A stretch of DNA of 64,000 bases, from positions 62,001 to 126,000 of the forward strand of contig NZ_JALU01000016.1 of NCBI RefSeq assembly GCF_000525775.1, written 5' to 3'. Shown piece by piece: positions 1 to 8,368 of this stretch. Source of the stretch: Mogibacterium timidum ATCC 33093. Lineage in GTDB: Bacteria > Bacillota > Clostridia > Peptostreptococcales > Anaerovoracaceae. How positions within the stretch are numbered: position 1 is the first letter of the stretch; every line of letters starts with the position of its first letter. The notes below the pieces were generated by a model, which saw only the letters and a list, made by a program, of their open reading frames with translations, searched no databases and had not been told where the DNA came from. Made by a program: the position numbers and the translations under genes.

Positions 1-64
1 CTATTCCGTCCTCGATCTCGAGACTTAACAGCTGGGCGCACACGCCCTCCGGCTTATATATCAT
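1..64 (-). CDS. TSCPD domain protein, N-terminal part only
   Basis: Only the first 21 codons lie in the window; the gene continues past position 1. They read MIYKPEGVCAQLLSLEIEDG, which matches the start of the short TSCPD-domain family of Firmicutes (TIGR03905 type: K-P-x-G-V-C, then an I-E-D-G turn). The function of that family is not known. The ATG overlaps the stop of the upstream DUF1836 gene in an ATGA arrangement, so the two are probably translationally coupled. The ribosome binding site AAAGGAA lies inside the upstream gene. Confidence 0.7.
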   Translation of the reverse strand, partial: MIYKPEGVCAQLLSLEIEDGI

Positions 65-588
65 ATTCTGTTCCTTTCTCTTCTCAGCTTGAGCCTGCGC
101 TTAACTATGAGCTGGTAGGCGGCGGCGGTTGCAACATCTTCGATTACACGGAGATAATCATCGTCCGGCTTGGTGTGCGAGATGCTGTCGGCATAGGTCG
201 AATCTATTGCTGACTCCAGTGTAGAGCAATAGAGGTTGTACGATTCGGACAACTCGTGACCGGCATCGTCATCGTTAAGAGCTGCTATCAGCTCGGCGAT
301 TTCCTGCACGTTGAAGATCGACTTTAGCGTGATAATTACGAACAGTCTGGCGACTGTGCTCCTGTCGTAGCGCCTTTTGACCGGCGATGGAACTACGCAT
401 AGCTTGACATAATTATTGACCATTGTGCTGGTGAGCAGATAGCTCTCTCCGTAGTTCTCTTCAAAATGCGGGTTGATCAGCGACAGCATCTGATCCATAT
501 ATAGCCCCATCTCAGGCAACTCGTGCCATCTCGGCAGACGCAGCCGCGTGCTGCGCCGTATATTCCGTATATCTCGATTGTGCGTCAT
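61..588 (-). CDS. DUF1836 domain-containing protein
   Basis: A 175-residue protein matching the DUF1836 family: LPRWHELPEMGLYMDQ near residue 20, then the STMVNNYVK segment and a helix with VARLFVIITLKSIFNVQEI. The family is thought to resemble a MerR-like winged helix, and the S-T-M-V-N-N-Y-V-K segment fits a recognition helix, so a regulatory role is inferred. The open frame extends 21 codons further upstream to 651, but I place the start at 588 because AAAGGA sits at the right distance there and the family begins shortly before the LPRW motif. It overlaps the downstream TSCPD gene by 4 bases. Confidence 0.75.
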   Translation of the reverse strand: MTHNRDIRNIRRSTRLRLPRWHELPEMGLYMDQMLSLINPHFEENYGESYLLTSTMVNNYVKLCVVPSPVKRRYDRSTVARLFVIITLKSIFNVQEIAELIAALNDDDAGHELSESYNLYCSTLESAIDSTYADSISHTKPDDDYLRVIEDVATAAAYQLIVKRRLKLRRERNRI

Positions 589-772
589 AATTCCTTTCCG
601 GCCGCGCTCCATACAGGGATAGTACCATAGGTGAGCGTGAGCTTCAAACATAAATTCAGCGTTAAATAAAACAGAATTTATCAGTAATCTTGTATAAAAA
701 TCAAATTAACCATTGCTAAACCCCGATGATTAGAGTATCATCAGCATATGTTAGATTATAATACTAAATAAT

Positions 773-789
773 ATAGTTTTCAAAACTAT
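773..789. promoter_or_regulatory. 17-bp perfect palindrome upstream of acyl-CoA ligase
   Basis: ATAGTTTT and AAAACTAT flank one central C. It lies in the AT-rich gap (589-911) between the divergent DUF1836 and acyl-CoA ligase genes. The form is that of a dimeric repressor operator and loosely resembles the TTTGA/TCAAA core of FabT-type MarR operators. The regulator is not identified. The rest of the gap shows no convincing gene. Confidence 0.4.
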
Positions 790-911
790 TTTAAAAATTT
801 TCGTAAATTGCGCTTTCCCGGCACGTCGGAATACTGCGTGTATGCGTATGAAGCTTTAGAGCTCTACGTATTAGGAAGGCATTTAGGCTACGTAGATAGA
901 CGGAGGTTATT

Positions 912-2612
912 TTGGAGAATATTAGAGAAATATTGGAGCTGGCGGTCGGCAGATACGGGGGCAACAAGGCGTTTAGGCTTAAGACCGGCAAGGGCGAATA
1001 CCGTGATATCACATATATCAGATATTACGAGGAAATCAGGTGTCTCGGCGAGGCCTTTCTGGGCAGGGAATTCTCCGGCAAGAGAATTGTCGTGATAGGA
1101 AAGAACAGCTATAACTGGTATCTGGCCAACATGGCTACGCTCACTACGGGCAATATCACTGTTCCGCTCGACAAGGAGCTCAAGTATGAGGAGTTCGAGT
1201 CGTCACTCATAAGAAGTGAGGCGGAGGTTATATTTTATGACAAGCAAGAGGAGACGGGAGTGCTCAAGGCGCTTGAATCCGGTAAGACCGGTATTAAGTA
1301 TGCGTTTCCGCTGTTTAAGGCTGAGGATAGAACTGATATTTTCGATCTTACAGTTGAAGGCAAGGAATTAATCGACAGCGGAGCAGACAAGTTCTCAGGG
1401 GTGAGAATAGACCCGGATATCGCATCGTTCCTTATATTCACATCAGGTACAACCTCGCAATCCAAGATAGTTATGCTGTCTCAGAGGAATGTTGTGTCCA
1501 ATGTCGTTAACACTCTTGCATCAGAACCGATATATGCAACAGATATTAATATCGCGCTGCTGCCGTATCATCACACCTTTGGATTGACGTGTCAGTTGGT
1601 AATTTTGGCTGCCGGGGCTTGTACGGTTTATTGCGATGGCCTCAAGCATATTCAGCAGAACTTCAAGGAATATAAGGTTTCAATATTTGTAGGAGTACCA
1701 CTCCTGATTGAAACCATGTACAGCAGAATTCTTAAGAAGGCTGAGAAGGAGGGGATGACCGGCAGACTTAAAACCATGGGTAGATTTGTCAGAGTGCTGG
1801 GTAAGGCTCACATCGATATCAGACGTAACGTATTTAAGGGTGTGCTCGAGGCTTTTGGCGGAAACCTCCGCATGGTTATCCTCGGAGCTGCAGCCGCTGA
1901 TCCTGAGTGCATCAGGGGGTGGCACGACTTCGGTGTTATCTGCCTGCAGGGCTATGGCCTGACAGAGACATCACCTGTGCTCGCTGCTGAGAGACCGGAT
2001 CACAGAAGACCGGGCTCCATTGGAGTTCCAATAGAAGGGGTCAGCATGGATATTTACGATCCGGATGAGAACGGCATCGGCGAGATAATCGCGCGCGGCG
2101 AGAACGTCATGCTCGGCTATTACGAGAATGAGGAGGCGACGAAGGCCTGCATTTACGACGGCTGGTTCCACACAGGTGACCTCGGGTATCGCGACAAGGA
2201 TGGTTATTTCTACATCACGGGTCGCAAAAAAAACGTGATCGTGCTCAAGAACGGCAAGAACGTTTTCCCTGAAGAGATAGAGCAGGAGCTAAATTCTCTC
2301 TCATACAAAGAAGAGGCGATTGTCGCAGGTATTCCGAATGACGGTGATGACCGTGATCCCGTAGTAGCACTCAAGCTAGTGTATAATCCTGAGGATTTTG
2401 AAGGCAAAACAACGGAAGAAATTCATAAATCGATAGAGGCTGATGTTGAGAAAATCAACGATAAGCTGCCGACATACAAGCGCATCAAGAGAGTGTACAC
2501 CACTGACGAGCCTATGGAGAAGACCAGCACGCAGAAGATCAAGAGATTTGTGGAGATACAAAAGATAATCGACGCAGAGAAGGCGGGAAAAGCGAAGAAA
2601 GAAAAGAAATGA
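912..2612 (+). CDS. AMP-dependent acyl-CoA synthetase (long-chain fatty acid-CoA ligase type)
   Basis: A 566-residue adenylate-forming enzyme that activates a carboxylic acid with ATP and CoA. Visible motifs are the P-loop FTSGTTSQSKIVMLS (about 175-190), GYGLTETSP (about 345), the YDGWFHTGDLGY hinge motif (about 415) and ITGRKKNVIVLKNGKNVFPEEIE (about 435-457). The C-terminus is a lysine-rich tail (KAGKAKKEKK). The start is TTG at 912, chosen because ACGGAGG lies just upstream and the next ATG is far inside. The acid substrate cannot be read from sequence; length and motifs fit medium/long-chain ligases. It stands alone, ends at a shared terminator facing asd, and has a palindromic operator candidate upstream. 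Confidence 0.85.
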   Translation: MENIREILELAVGRYGGNKAFRLKTGKGEYRDITYIRYYEEIRCLGEAFLGREFSGKRIVVIGKNSYNWYLANMATLTTGNITVPLDKELKYEEFESSLIRSEAEVIFYDKQEETGVLKALESGKTGIKYAFPLFKAEDRTDIFDLTVEGKELIDSGADKFSGVRIDPDIASFLIFTSGTTSQSKIVMLSQRNVVSNVVNTLASEPIYATDINIALLPYHHTFGLTCQLVILAAGACTVYCDGLKHIQQNFKEYKVSIFVGVPLLIETMYSRILKKAEKEGMTGRLKTMGRFVRVLGKAHIDIRRNVFKGVLEAFGGNLRMVILGAAAADPECIRGWHDFGVICLQGYGLTETSPVLAAERPDHRRPGSIGVPIEGVSMDIYDPDENGIGEIIARGENVMLGYYENEEATKACIYDGWFHTGDLGYRDKDGYFYITGRKKNVIVLKNGKNVFPEEIEQELNSLSYKEEAIVAGIPNDGDDRDPVVALKLVYNPEDFEGKTTEEIHKSIEADVEKINDKLPTYKRIKRVYTTDEPMEKTSTQKIKRFVEIQKIIDAEKAGKAKKEKK

Positions 2613-2644
2613 AAGCTCCGCGCACCCACTGATACACGGAGCTT
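2613..2644. terminator. Bidirectional terminator between acyl-CoA ligase and asd
   Basis: Inverted repeat AAGCTCCG ... CGGAGCTT with a 16-base loop, starting immediately after the stop of the plus-strand ligase and 18 bases from the end of the minus-strand asd gene. The T-tract is weak on both strands. Confidence 0.55.
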
Positions 2645-2661
2645 GGATATATGGCTTCAAT

Positions 2662-3672
2662 TTATGCTTGGATCAGCAGCTCGGCTATCTGCACCGCGTT
2701 GGTTGCAGCGCCCTTGCGCACCTGATCTCCTGCGCACCAGAGGTTGATGCCGTTTTCGCACACAAGGTCACGTCTGATGCGACCCACAAACACGATGTCC
2801 TGATCGCTAGTATCGATAGGCATCGGATAGCTCATATCGTTCGGCACATCGACCAGCTTGCAGCCTTCTGCGCTTGCAATAGCCTTTCTAACTTCATCGA
2901 GATCCAGCCTGCTCTCGGTAATTACGTTGGCGGAGATGGAGTGCGAGCGTTCGACCGGAACTCTGACGCATGTGCAGGATACATTCAGCTCAGGCAAATG
3001 CATGATCTTGCGTCCTTCGTTTTGGAGCTTCATCTCTTCGGATGTGTAGAGATTATCCTTGAAGCCTCCGATGTGAGGAATTACGTTGAATGCTATCTGA
3101 TGCTGAAACACTTTAGGCGGTGTTATAGCTTCGCCTGCAAGCACCTGTCCGGTCTGCTCAAACAGCTCGACAGGACCGCCTGCGCCGGCTCCGCTCACGG
3201 CCTGATATGTCGAAGCGTAGATACCCTTGATAGGCGATAGCTTGTTGATAGCATTGATAGCTACAAGTGTGATGATTGTCGAGCAATTTGGATTAGCGAT
3301 GATGCCGCTATGCTTAAAGGCGTCATAGGGGTTGATCTCCGGTACGACTAGCGGCACATCAGGCTCAAGCCTGTATGCACTCGAGTTGTCGATGTAGGTA
3401 GCCCCCGAAGCCTTGATTGCCGGCGTAAATCTGACTGATATGTCGTTCTCGGCAGCGCCCAGTACGAAGTCCAAGCCTTCAAAAGAATCGTCTGTTGCTT
3501 CCTGTATCGCGACCTTGCCGTACTTCTCCGTCTGAACCTCCTTGCCTGCGCTTCGCTTGCTGGCGAGTAAACGGAGCTCTGAGAGAGGAAAGTCCTTCTC
3601 CTGCAACACCTTGAGCATTTCCTGACCTACGGCACCGGTGGCGCCGAGGATTCCTAATCCGTATTTCTGCAT
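2662..3672 (-). CDS. asd: Aspartate-semialdehyde dehydrogenase
   Basis: A 336-residue cytosolic enzyme reducing aspartyl phosphate to aspartate semialdehyde with NADPH, the branch point toward lysine, threonine and methionine. It shows the N-terminal nucleotide motif GATGAVGQ (10-17), the catalytic cysteine in NPNCST (Cys130) and the GAGAGG motif after it. Length is normal. It is the last gene of a minus-strand operon hom-ask-asd, 60 bases after aspartate kinase. Having all three common-pathway genes together, with thrC diverging, points to threonine/methionine precursor supply. Confidence 0.93.
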   Translation of the reverse strand: MQKYGLGILGATGAVGQEMLKVLQEKDFPLSELRLLASKRSAGKEVQTEKYGKVAIQEATDDSFEGLDFVLGAAENDISVRFTPAIKASGATYIDNSSAYRLEPDVPLVVPEINPYDAFKHSGIIANPNCSTIITLVAINAINKLSPIKGIYASTYQAVSGAGAGGPVELFEQTGQVLAGEAITPPKVFQHQIAFNVIPHIGGFKDNLYTSEEMKLQNEGRKIMHLPELNVSCTCVRVPVERSHSISANVITESRLDLDEVRKAIASAEGCKLVDVPNDMSYPMPIDTSDQDIVFVGRIRRDLVCENGINLWCAGDQVRKGAATNAVQIAELLIQA

Positions 3673-3732
3673 ATCTTGTTTCTCCTGCTTCGAGAAGCCG
3701 CGACTCTCGAACCCCTTTCTGATGTGATATTT

Positions 3733-5052
3733 CTATTTTGCGAAGCTCTCGTATAGAACCCTGATGGCCTTTTCAAAATCATCGTTAAACACGCCGATCA
3801 TGATGTTGATCTCGTCCGCGCACTGCTCAATGATGCGTATGTTGACCTTGTTGACCCCCAGTGCTCCGAAGATTTTTCCTGAGATTCCGGTCTTGTAAGC
3901 CATCTGTCTGCCGACTATAGCTATTATGCTGATACCCTGATCGATTTCAGCATCCACACCGCACTCTCGCTTGATAGCAGACAGCACGTCGTACTTGCGG
4001 TGCTCTAATTTTGCGGTTGGAGTTACTATGGAGAAGCTGTCAACACCGCTCGGAATCTGTGATATAGGTATGTCGTACTGCTCACAGATGTCGATTACCT
4101 TGCGCAGCGTATTGAGGTTGTCTCCTATATTACCCTTAGCGATCTTGATAAGCGAGAAGTCTCGTTTGCCGGTGATTCCGGTGATGAATCTGTGGCTTTC
4201 CTCCGGACTCGCCGCGCCGAAACTCTCACGGATAATAGTTCCCGGATTATCGGGCTCGTTGGTATTCCTGATGTTGAGCGGGATATCCTTGGCGCGAACA
4301 GGAAACACTGTGTCCTCGTGAAGGACGGCCGCACCCATGTAGGAGAGCTCTCGCAGCTCTGCGTACGTCACGCGCGCGATGCTCTTAGGATTATCAACTA
4401 TGTGAGGGTCGACCATGAGGATGCCGGACACATCTGTCCAGTTCTCGTACACATCGGCATCCAGCGAGGCTGCGGCAATCGCTCCGGATACGTCGGAGCC
4501 ACCACGTGAAAACACCTTAATCTCGCCGTTTGGAAGACTTCCGTAGAAACCGGGCATTACAATTCTGTTGTATACCTCGAATATCTCCTTGAAATTCTCC
4601 TCGGTCTTGTCCATATCCACTTCGCCGTTGTACTGGAAGCTGATGAGATCAGCCGCATCGACAAATTGATAGCCGAGGTACTCAGCCATCAGCTTGGCGT
4701 TGAGGAACTCTCCCCGGGAAGCCAGATAGTCCATGGAGATTTGTTTATCCAGCTTGTCTCTGATAATCTCGAACTCGCGGTCCAGATCGAGCGTGAGGTG
4801 ACACTCGGATCTGATATCCATGTAACGCTGTTCGATTATCTCAAAGATGCTGTCATACGATACATCGTATTTGATATGCGCCTTGACCAGATACAGCAGA
4901 TCTGTCACCTTGTTGTCTTCCGCGGATCTTCGTCCCGGAGCAGATACTACCACCATGCGGCGGTCAGGATCCCGATCGATAATATTCTTAACCTTGGCGA
5001 ACTGCTCCCCGTCGCTAAGTGAAGAACCACCAAATTTTGCAACCTTAATCAT
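3733..5052 (-). CDS. Aspartate kinase
   Basis: A 439-residue kinase phosphorylating aspartate, the first step of the aspartate amino-acid family. The N-terminus carries the kinase motif KFGGSS (7-12); the FSRGGSDVSGA segment near 190 and the conserved NWTDVSGI segment near 215 complete the catalytic domain. The C-terminal third (about 300-439) reads as two ACT regulatory modules, so feedback control by lysine or threonine is expected, although the effector is not readable. It lies 5 bases downstream of hom in the same operon. Confidence 0.92.
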   Translation of the reverse strand: MIKVAKFGGSSLSDGEQFAKVKNIIDRDPDRRMVVVSAPGRRSAEDNKVTDLLYLVKAHIKYDVSYDSIFEIIEQRYMDIRSECHLTLDLDREFEIIRDKLDKQISMDYLASRGEFLNAKLMAEYLGYQFVDAADLISFQYNGEVDMDKTEENFKEIFEVYNRIVMPGFYGSLPNGEIKVFSRGGSDVSGAIAAASLDADVYENWTDVSGILMVDPHIVDNPKSIARVTYAELRELSYMGAAVLHEDTVFPVRAKDIPLNIRNTNEPDNPGTIIRESFGAASPEESHRFITGITGKRDFSLIKIAKGNIGDNLNTLRKVIDICEQYDIPISQIPSGVDSFSIVTPTAKLEHRKYDVLSAIKRECGVDAEIDQGISIIAIVGRQMAYKTGISGKIFGALGVNKVNIRIIEQCADEINIMIGVFNDDFEKAIRVLYESFAK

Positions 5053-5057
5053 CCGTA

Positions 5058-6155
5058 TTACTCCCTTATTCCGGCCATGAAGAAGCTGTCGTCGCTGCTC
5101 TTTGCAGCTATCTCATGAGCTGCTGCGACGCTCATCGGCTCTGTGATTCTGCGCTCTCCATTCTCTCTTACGTAGTATCTGTGCGATTCAATAGCGTTGT
5201 CGATGGTTACGTTAATCTTCTTGCTGTCTGCTGCTTTGAAGCCCCATCCGCTCTCGATGTCGAGCACGTCCTGAATTACGGATGTGCCTGTAGGGAATTT
5301 ACCGGCGCCCTGTCCGTAGAAGGAAAGTGTGCCGATATGGTTGCCTGTCAGGCTGATGAGGTTGTTGTTGGCAGGAACACTTTCCTCGAGTGCGCCCTTG
5401 CCGACAAGAGTAGGCTCGACATATGCATAAGCTCTATACTCCGTGAGACCTGCGTTCATAAGGAGCTTGCAGGTATAGCTGTGCTGCCGGAAATACTTGA
5501 TATCTCCCGCGTTGATGTTCTGTATACCAAATACCGGCACCTCATCCTCGGTAATACTCAACCCGAATGCGAGGTTGGCGGAGATGACGCACTTGCGCTG
5601 CGTGTCAAAGCCGCAGATATCCGCAGTCGGATCTTTTTCGGCATATCCGAGCGCTTGCGCCTTGGCTAATATTTCGGTGAAGTCGACAGGTTCGTTATGC
5701 ATCGTGTCAAGAATGTAGTTGCACGTGCCGTTTACTATTCCGCTGATCGCGAGTATCTCATCGCTTCTCGACTGGCGCCTCAGATTGAAGAGCCATGGTA
5801 TGCCGCCGCCTGCAGAGGCTGTGAATCGTAATTCCGCACCGTATTGGTCTGCTAGCGCATGGAGCTCGTTCCAATATGCCGCTACGAGGTTCTTGTTAGG
5901 TGTCACAACGTGCTTGCCGCTCTTGATAGCAGCAGCTACGTACTCGTATGCAGGATGAAGACCGCCGATGCACTCAGCCACCAGTTCAATCTCTCTGTCA
6001 TTTATGATGTCGTCATAATCTGTCGTGACGATATCTCCCAGTTCAGCTACTGCACGCCTGTGCAGCACGCGCTTGACCTCTATGTTATCTGCAGTCTTAG
6101 CGACTTCGTATGCGCCGCTGCCGGCTACTCCGTATCCCAGAATTGCAATCTTCAT
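5058..6155 (-). CDS. hom: Homoserine dehydrogenase (short form without ACT domain)
   Basis: A 365-residue enzyme reducing aspartate semialdehyde to homoserine. The Rossmann motif GYGVAGSGAYEV is at 8-19, GIVNGTCNYIL near 140 and YAEKDPTADICGFD near 170, which carry the substrate-binding region. It ends without the C-terminal ACT domain found in the longer (about 430 residue) homoserine dehydrogenases, so threonine feedback probably acts on the kinase instead. It is the first gene of hom-ask-asd. Only 158 bases separate it from divergent thrC, so the two promoters share one control region. Confidence 0.92.
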   Translation of the reverse strand: MKIAILGYGVAGSGAYEVAKTADNIEVKRVLHRRAVAELGDIVTTDYDDIINDREIELVAECIGGLHPAYEYVAAAIKSGKHVVTPNKNLVAAYWNELHALADQYGAELRFTASAGGGIPWLFNLRRQSRSDEILAISGIVNGTCNYILDTMHNEPVDFTEILAKAQALGYAEKDPTADICGFDTQRKCVISANLAFGLSITEDEVPVFGIQNINAGDIKYFRQHSYTCKLLMNAGLTEYRAYAYVEPTLVGKGALEESVPANNNLISLTGNHIGTLSFYGQGAGKFPTGTSVIQDVLDIESGWGFKAADSKKINVTIDNAIESHRYYVRENGERRITEPMSVAAAHEIAAKSSDDSFFMAGIRE

Positions 6156-6224
6156 AATTGTATGTTATGTATCCTCTCTAATATCCATATGTATTATGAT
6201 TATGGACATTTCTTCTCAAAATCG

Positions 6225-6251
6225 CAAGTGTCCTTGTGTGAAAAACACTTG
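6225..6251. promoter_or_regulatory. Inverted repeat in the hom/thrC divergent control region
   Basis: CAAGTGT and ACACTTG arms with a 13-base spacer lie midway between the divergent homoserine dehydrogenase and threonine synthase genes. A shared operator or a transcript hairpin are both possible. The regulator is unknown. Confidence 0.35.
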
Positions 6252-6313
6252 TGTTTCTATGAAGAATAATGTATCATAAACGCACAAAATACGCAACAGA
6301 AAAGAGAGATAAA

Positions 6314-7792
6314 ATGTTGAATTATATAAGTACAAGAGATGTAAACCACAATGCTTCGTCGTCGCAGGCAGTGCTTGAGGGCTTGGCTCGGGACGGCGGA
6401 CTGTATGTTCCCGAGGATTTGTCCGAATTAGTACTGGATTATAGGGATGTGATATCCGAAGATTACAGGGGAATGGCAAAAAAAATATTTGGCAAATTCT
6501 TTCCTGATTACGGTGAAAAGCTGATAGATTCGATAGTCGAGAGAAGCTACAGAGATAAGTTCAGCGCTGAAGAGATTACACCTCTGGTAAGCGTAGATGG
6601 CAGGTATGTGCTCGAGCTGTTCCGCGGACCAACCTGTGCGTTTAAGGACGTAGCACTTTCCGCACTTCCCAACCTCATGTCTGAGGCGGCCAAGCTCAAC
6701 AATTTCAGCGACGAGATATTGATACTGACAGCTACCAGTGGAGACACCGGCAGCGCTGCACTCCATGGATTTTCGGATGTGCCCGGTATCAGGATTGCCG
6801 TGTTCTATCCGGATAAAGGTATTTCCGAGACGCAGAGGCTGCAGATGGTAACGCAGTCCGGGGCAAATACCGAGGCCTTTGGTGTGAGAGGCAACTTTGA
6901 TGATGCGCAGTCAGGCGTCAAAAGCCTGTTTCGTGAGATCCCAAAGCCGTGCTCAGGAGTCTCGTTATCCAGCGCAAACTCTATCAATATTGGAAGGCTG
7001 GTTCCGCAGGTTGTATATTATTTTTCAGCATACAAATCTCTCATCGAGGCCGGGGATATACAGCTCGGCGATGCGGTCGATTATACGGTTCCGACAGGCA
7101 ATTTCGGAGATATCATGGCCGGATATCTGGCCAAGCAGATGGGGCTGCCTGTAGGAAAGCTGATCTGCGCATCTAACAGAAATGACGTGCTGGCTGAGTT
7201 CCTGGAAACGGGACATTACAATAAGAAGAGACATTTTTACAAGACGTCCTCACCTTCGATGGATATTCTGGTATCCAGCAATCTGGAGAGACTGTTGTTC
7301 TTCGTCTGCGGTGCTGATAAAACTAAGGCATATATGAAGGAACTGGCTGAGCGTGGAGAGTACCAGATAGGCGAGGAAGAGCTGGCTCGGATAAAGAATG
7401 ATTTTACAGGCTTTTCCTGCTCTGATGGAGAGGGGGCAGCTGCGATTGGCAAGCTGTTTAAGGATGCCGGCTACCTGATGGATACACATACGGCTATTGC
7501 TTGGGCGGCTTCGGACAAATACCTGAAGGCTGCAGGTAATGCGGGTTGCAAGAATGTTGTTCTCTCGACAGCTTCTCCATACAAGTTCACAGGTGCAGTT
7601 CTCGCGGCACTTGGTGAGAAGGCCTCGGGTGATGATATGGAGGACATGGAACTGCTCTCCAAGGTGTCGGGAACAGAGATTCCCGGCTCGCTCAGCTCGA
7701 TATTTGACAAGGAGATAAAGCACAAGGACATCATTGATGTGGAAGAGATGAAGTCCGTAGTCGTGCAGTATGCCGGCAAAGGCAGGGTGTAA
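6314..7792 (+). CDS. thrC: Threonine synthase
   Basis: A 492-residue PLP enzyme converting O-phosphohomoserine to threonine. The PLP lysine lies in GPTCAFKDVALS (Lys111), followed by TATSGDTGSAALHGF. A C-terminal region with FTGAVLAAL is typical of the longer (about 490 residue) bacterial type. The frame is open to 6269, but the start at 6314 is preferred since family members begin with YISTRD and GAGAGAT precedes it. It diverges from hom and is followed after 2 bases by an ACT-domain gene. Confidence 0.92.
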   Translation: MLNYISTRDVNHNASSSQAVLEGLARDGGLYVPEDLSELVLDYRDVISEDYRGMAKKIFGKFFPDYGEKLIDSIVERSYRDKFSAEEITPLVSVDGRYVLELFRGPTCAFKDVALSALPNLMSEAAKLNNFSDEILILTATSGDTGSAALHGFSDVPGIRIAVFYPDKGISETQRLQMVTQSGANTEAFGVRGNFDDAQSGVKSLFREIPKPCSGVSLSSANSINIGRLVPQVVYYFSAYKSLIEAGDIQLGDAVDYTVPTGNFGDIMAGYLAKQMGLPVGKLICASNRNDVLAEFLETGHYNKKRHFYKTSSPSMDILVSSNLERLLFFVCGADKTKAYMKELAERGEYQIGEEELARIKNDFTGFSCSDGEGAAAIGKLFKDAGYLMDTHTAIAWAASDKYLKAAGNAGCKNVVLSTASPYKFTGAVLAALGEKASGDDMEDMELLSKVSGTEIPGSLSSIFDKEIKHKDIIDVEEMKSVVVQYAGKGRV

Positions 7793-7794
7793 CA

Positions 7795-8232
7795 GTGGAT
7801 AGCAGATATCTTATAGTAGATAAGAAGATCCTTCCCGAATATTTTGAAAAAGTCGTCGAGGCCAGTCGGCTGCTTGCAGAATGTGAGGTGTCGGACATAA
7901 GCGAGGCAGTGAGAACTGTCGGTATATCGAGGAGTACCTATTACAAATACAAGGATTACGTGATGGAGCTCAGCGCTCGTAAGACCAGCAAGAGGGCGAT
8001 TATGTCGTTGCAGCTGCGCCACGAGGCCGGAGTGCTGGAGAAGCTTATACGAGTAATTGCGAGCCATTCGTACAGTATTTGGACGATTAACCAGAGCCCT
8101 CCGGTCAATAATATTGCGAATGTTATGCTGGCACTCAACATGGACGATGCAACGTGCGGGCTGGAACGGCTGGTTGCGGACATGAGGGCTGCTGAAGGTA
8201 TAAAGAAAGCCAATCTTATTGGTGTGGAATAG
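7795..8232 (+). CDS. ACT-domain regulatory protein, UPF0735/PheB type
   Basis: A 145-residue protein with a short N-terminal helix-turn-helix-like region (SDISEAVRTVGISRSTYYKY, about 37-56) and a C-terminal ACT domain (about 70-143). This is the architecture of the UPF0735 (PheB) family often found beside homoserine/threonine genes. The start is GTG, two bases after the thrC stop, with GGCAGGG as its ribosome binding site. Its position suggests an amino-acid sensing role in the pathway, but no enzyme activity is established for the family. Confidence 0.8.
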   Translation: MDSRYLIVDKKILPEYFEKVVEASRLLAECEVSDISEAVRTVGISRSTYYKYKDYVMELSARKTSKRAIMSLQLRHEAGVLEKLIRVIASHSYSIWTINQSPPVNNIANVMLALNMDDATCGLERLVADMRAAEGIKKANLIGVE

Positions 8233-8270
8233 ATAATTTCTATAGTCGTGAAATAGACAATGTTGATTGT

Positions 8271-8299
8271 TTGACACAATATTATAAATGAGATAGAAT
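8271..8299 (+). promoter_or_regulatory. Sigma-A type promoter upstream of selenium LysR
   Basis: TTGACA (8271-8276), 17-base spacer, TAGAAT (8294-8299). The spacing is ideal. The predicted transcript would begin about 10 bases before a strong hairpin with a T-tract (8315-8348). Confidence 0.6.
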
Positions 8300-8314
8300 T
8301 TGTCATGGCGAGAA

Positions 8315-8348
8315 GGAGTGTTTCACTGGTGAGGCGCTCCTGATTTTT
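8315..8348 (+). terminator. Intrinsic terminator-like hairpin before the LysR gene
   Basis: The 12-base arms 8315-8326 and 8329-8340 pair throughout (with G-U pairs) and are followed by TGATTTTTA. It could end transcripts from the thrC operon, or attenuate the LysR transcript, because a good promoter lies upstream of it. Confidence 0.6.
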
Positions 8349-8368
8349 ATAGTGTTAGTGGAGGTAAG

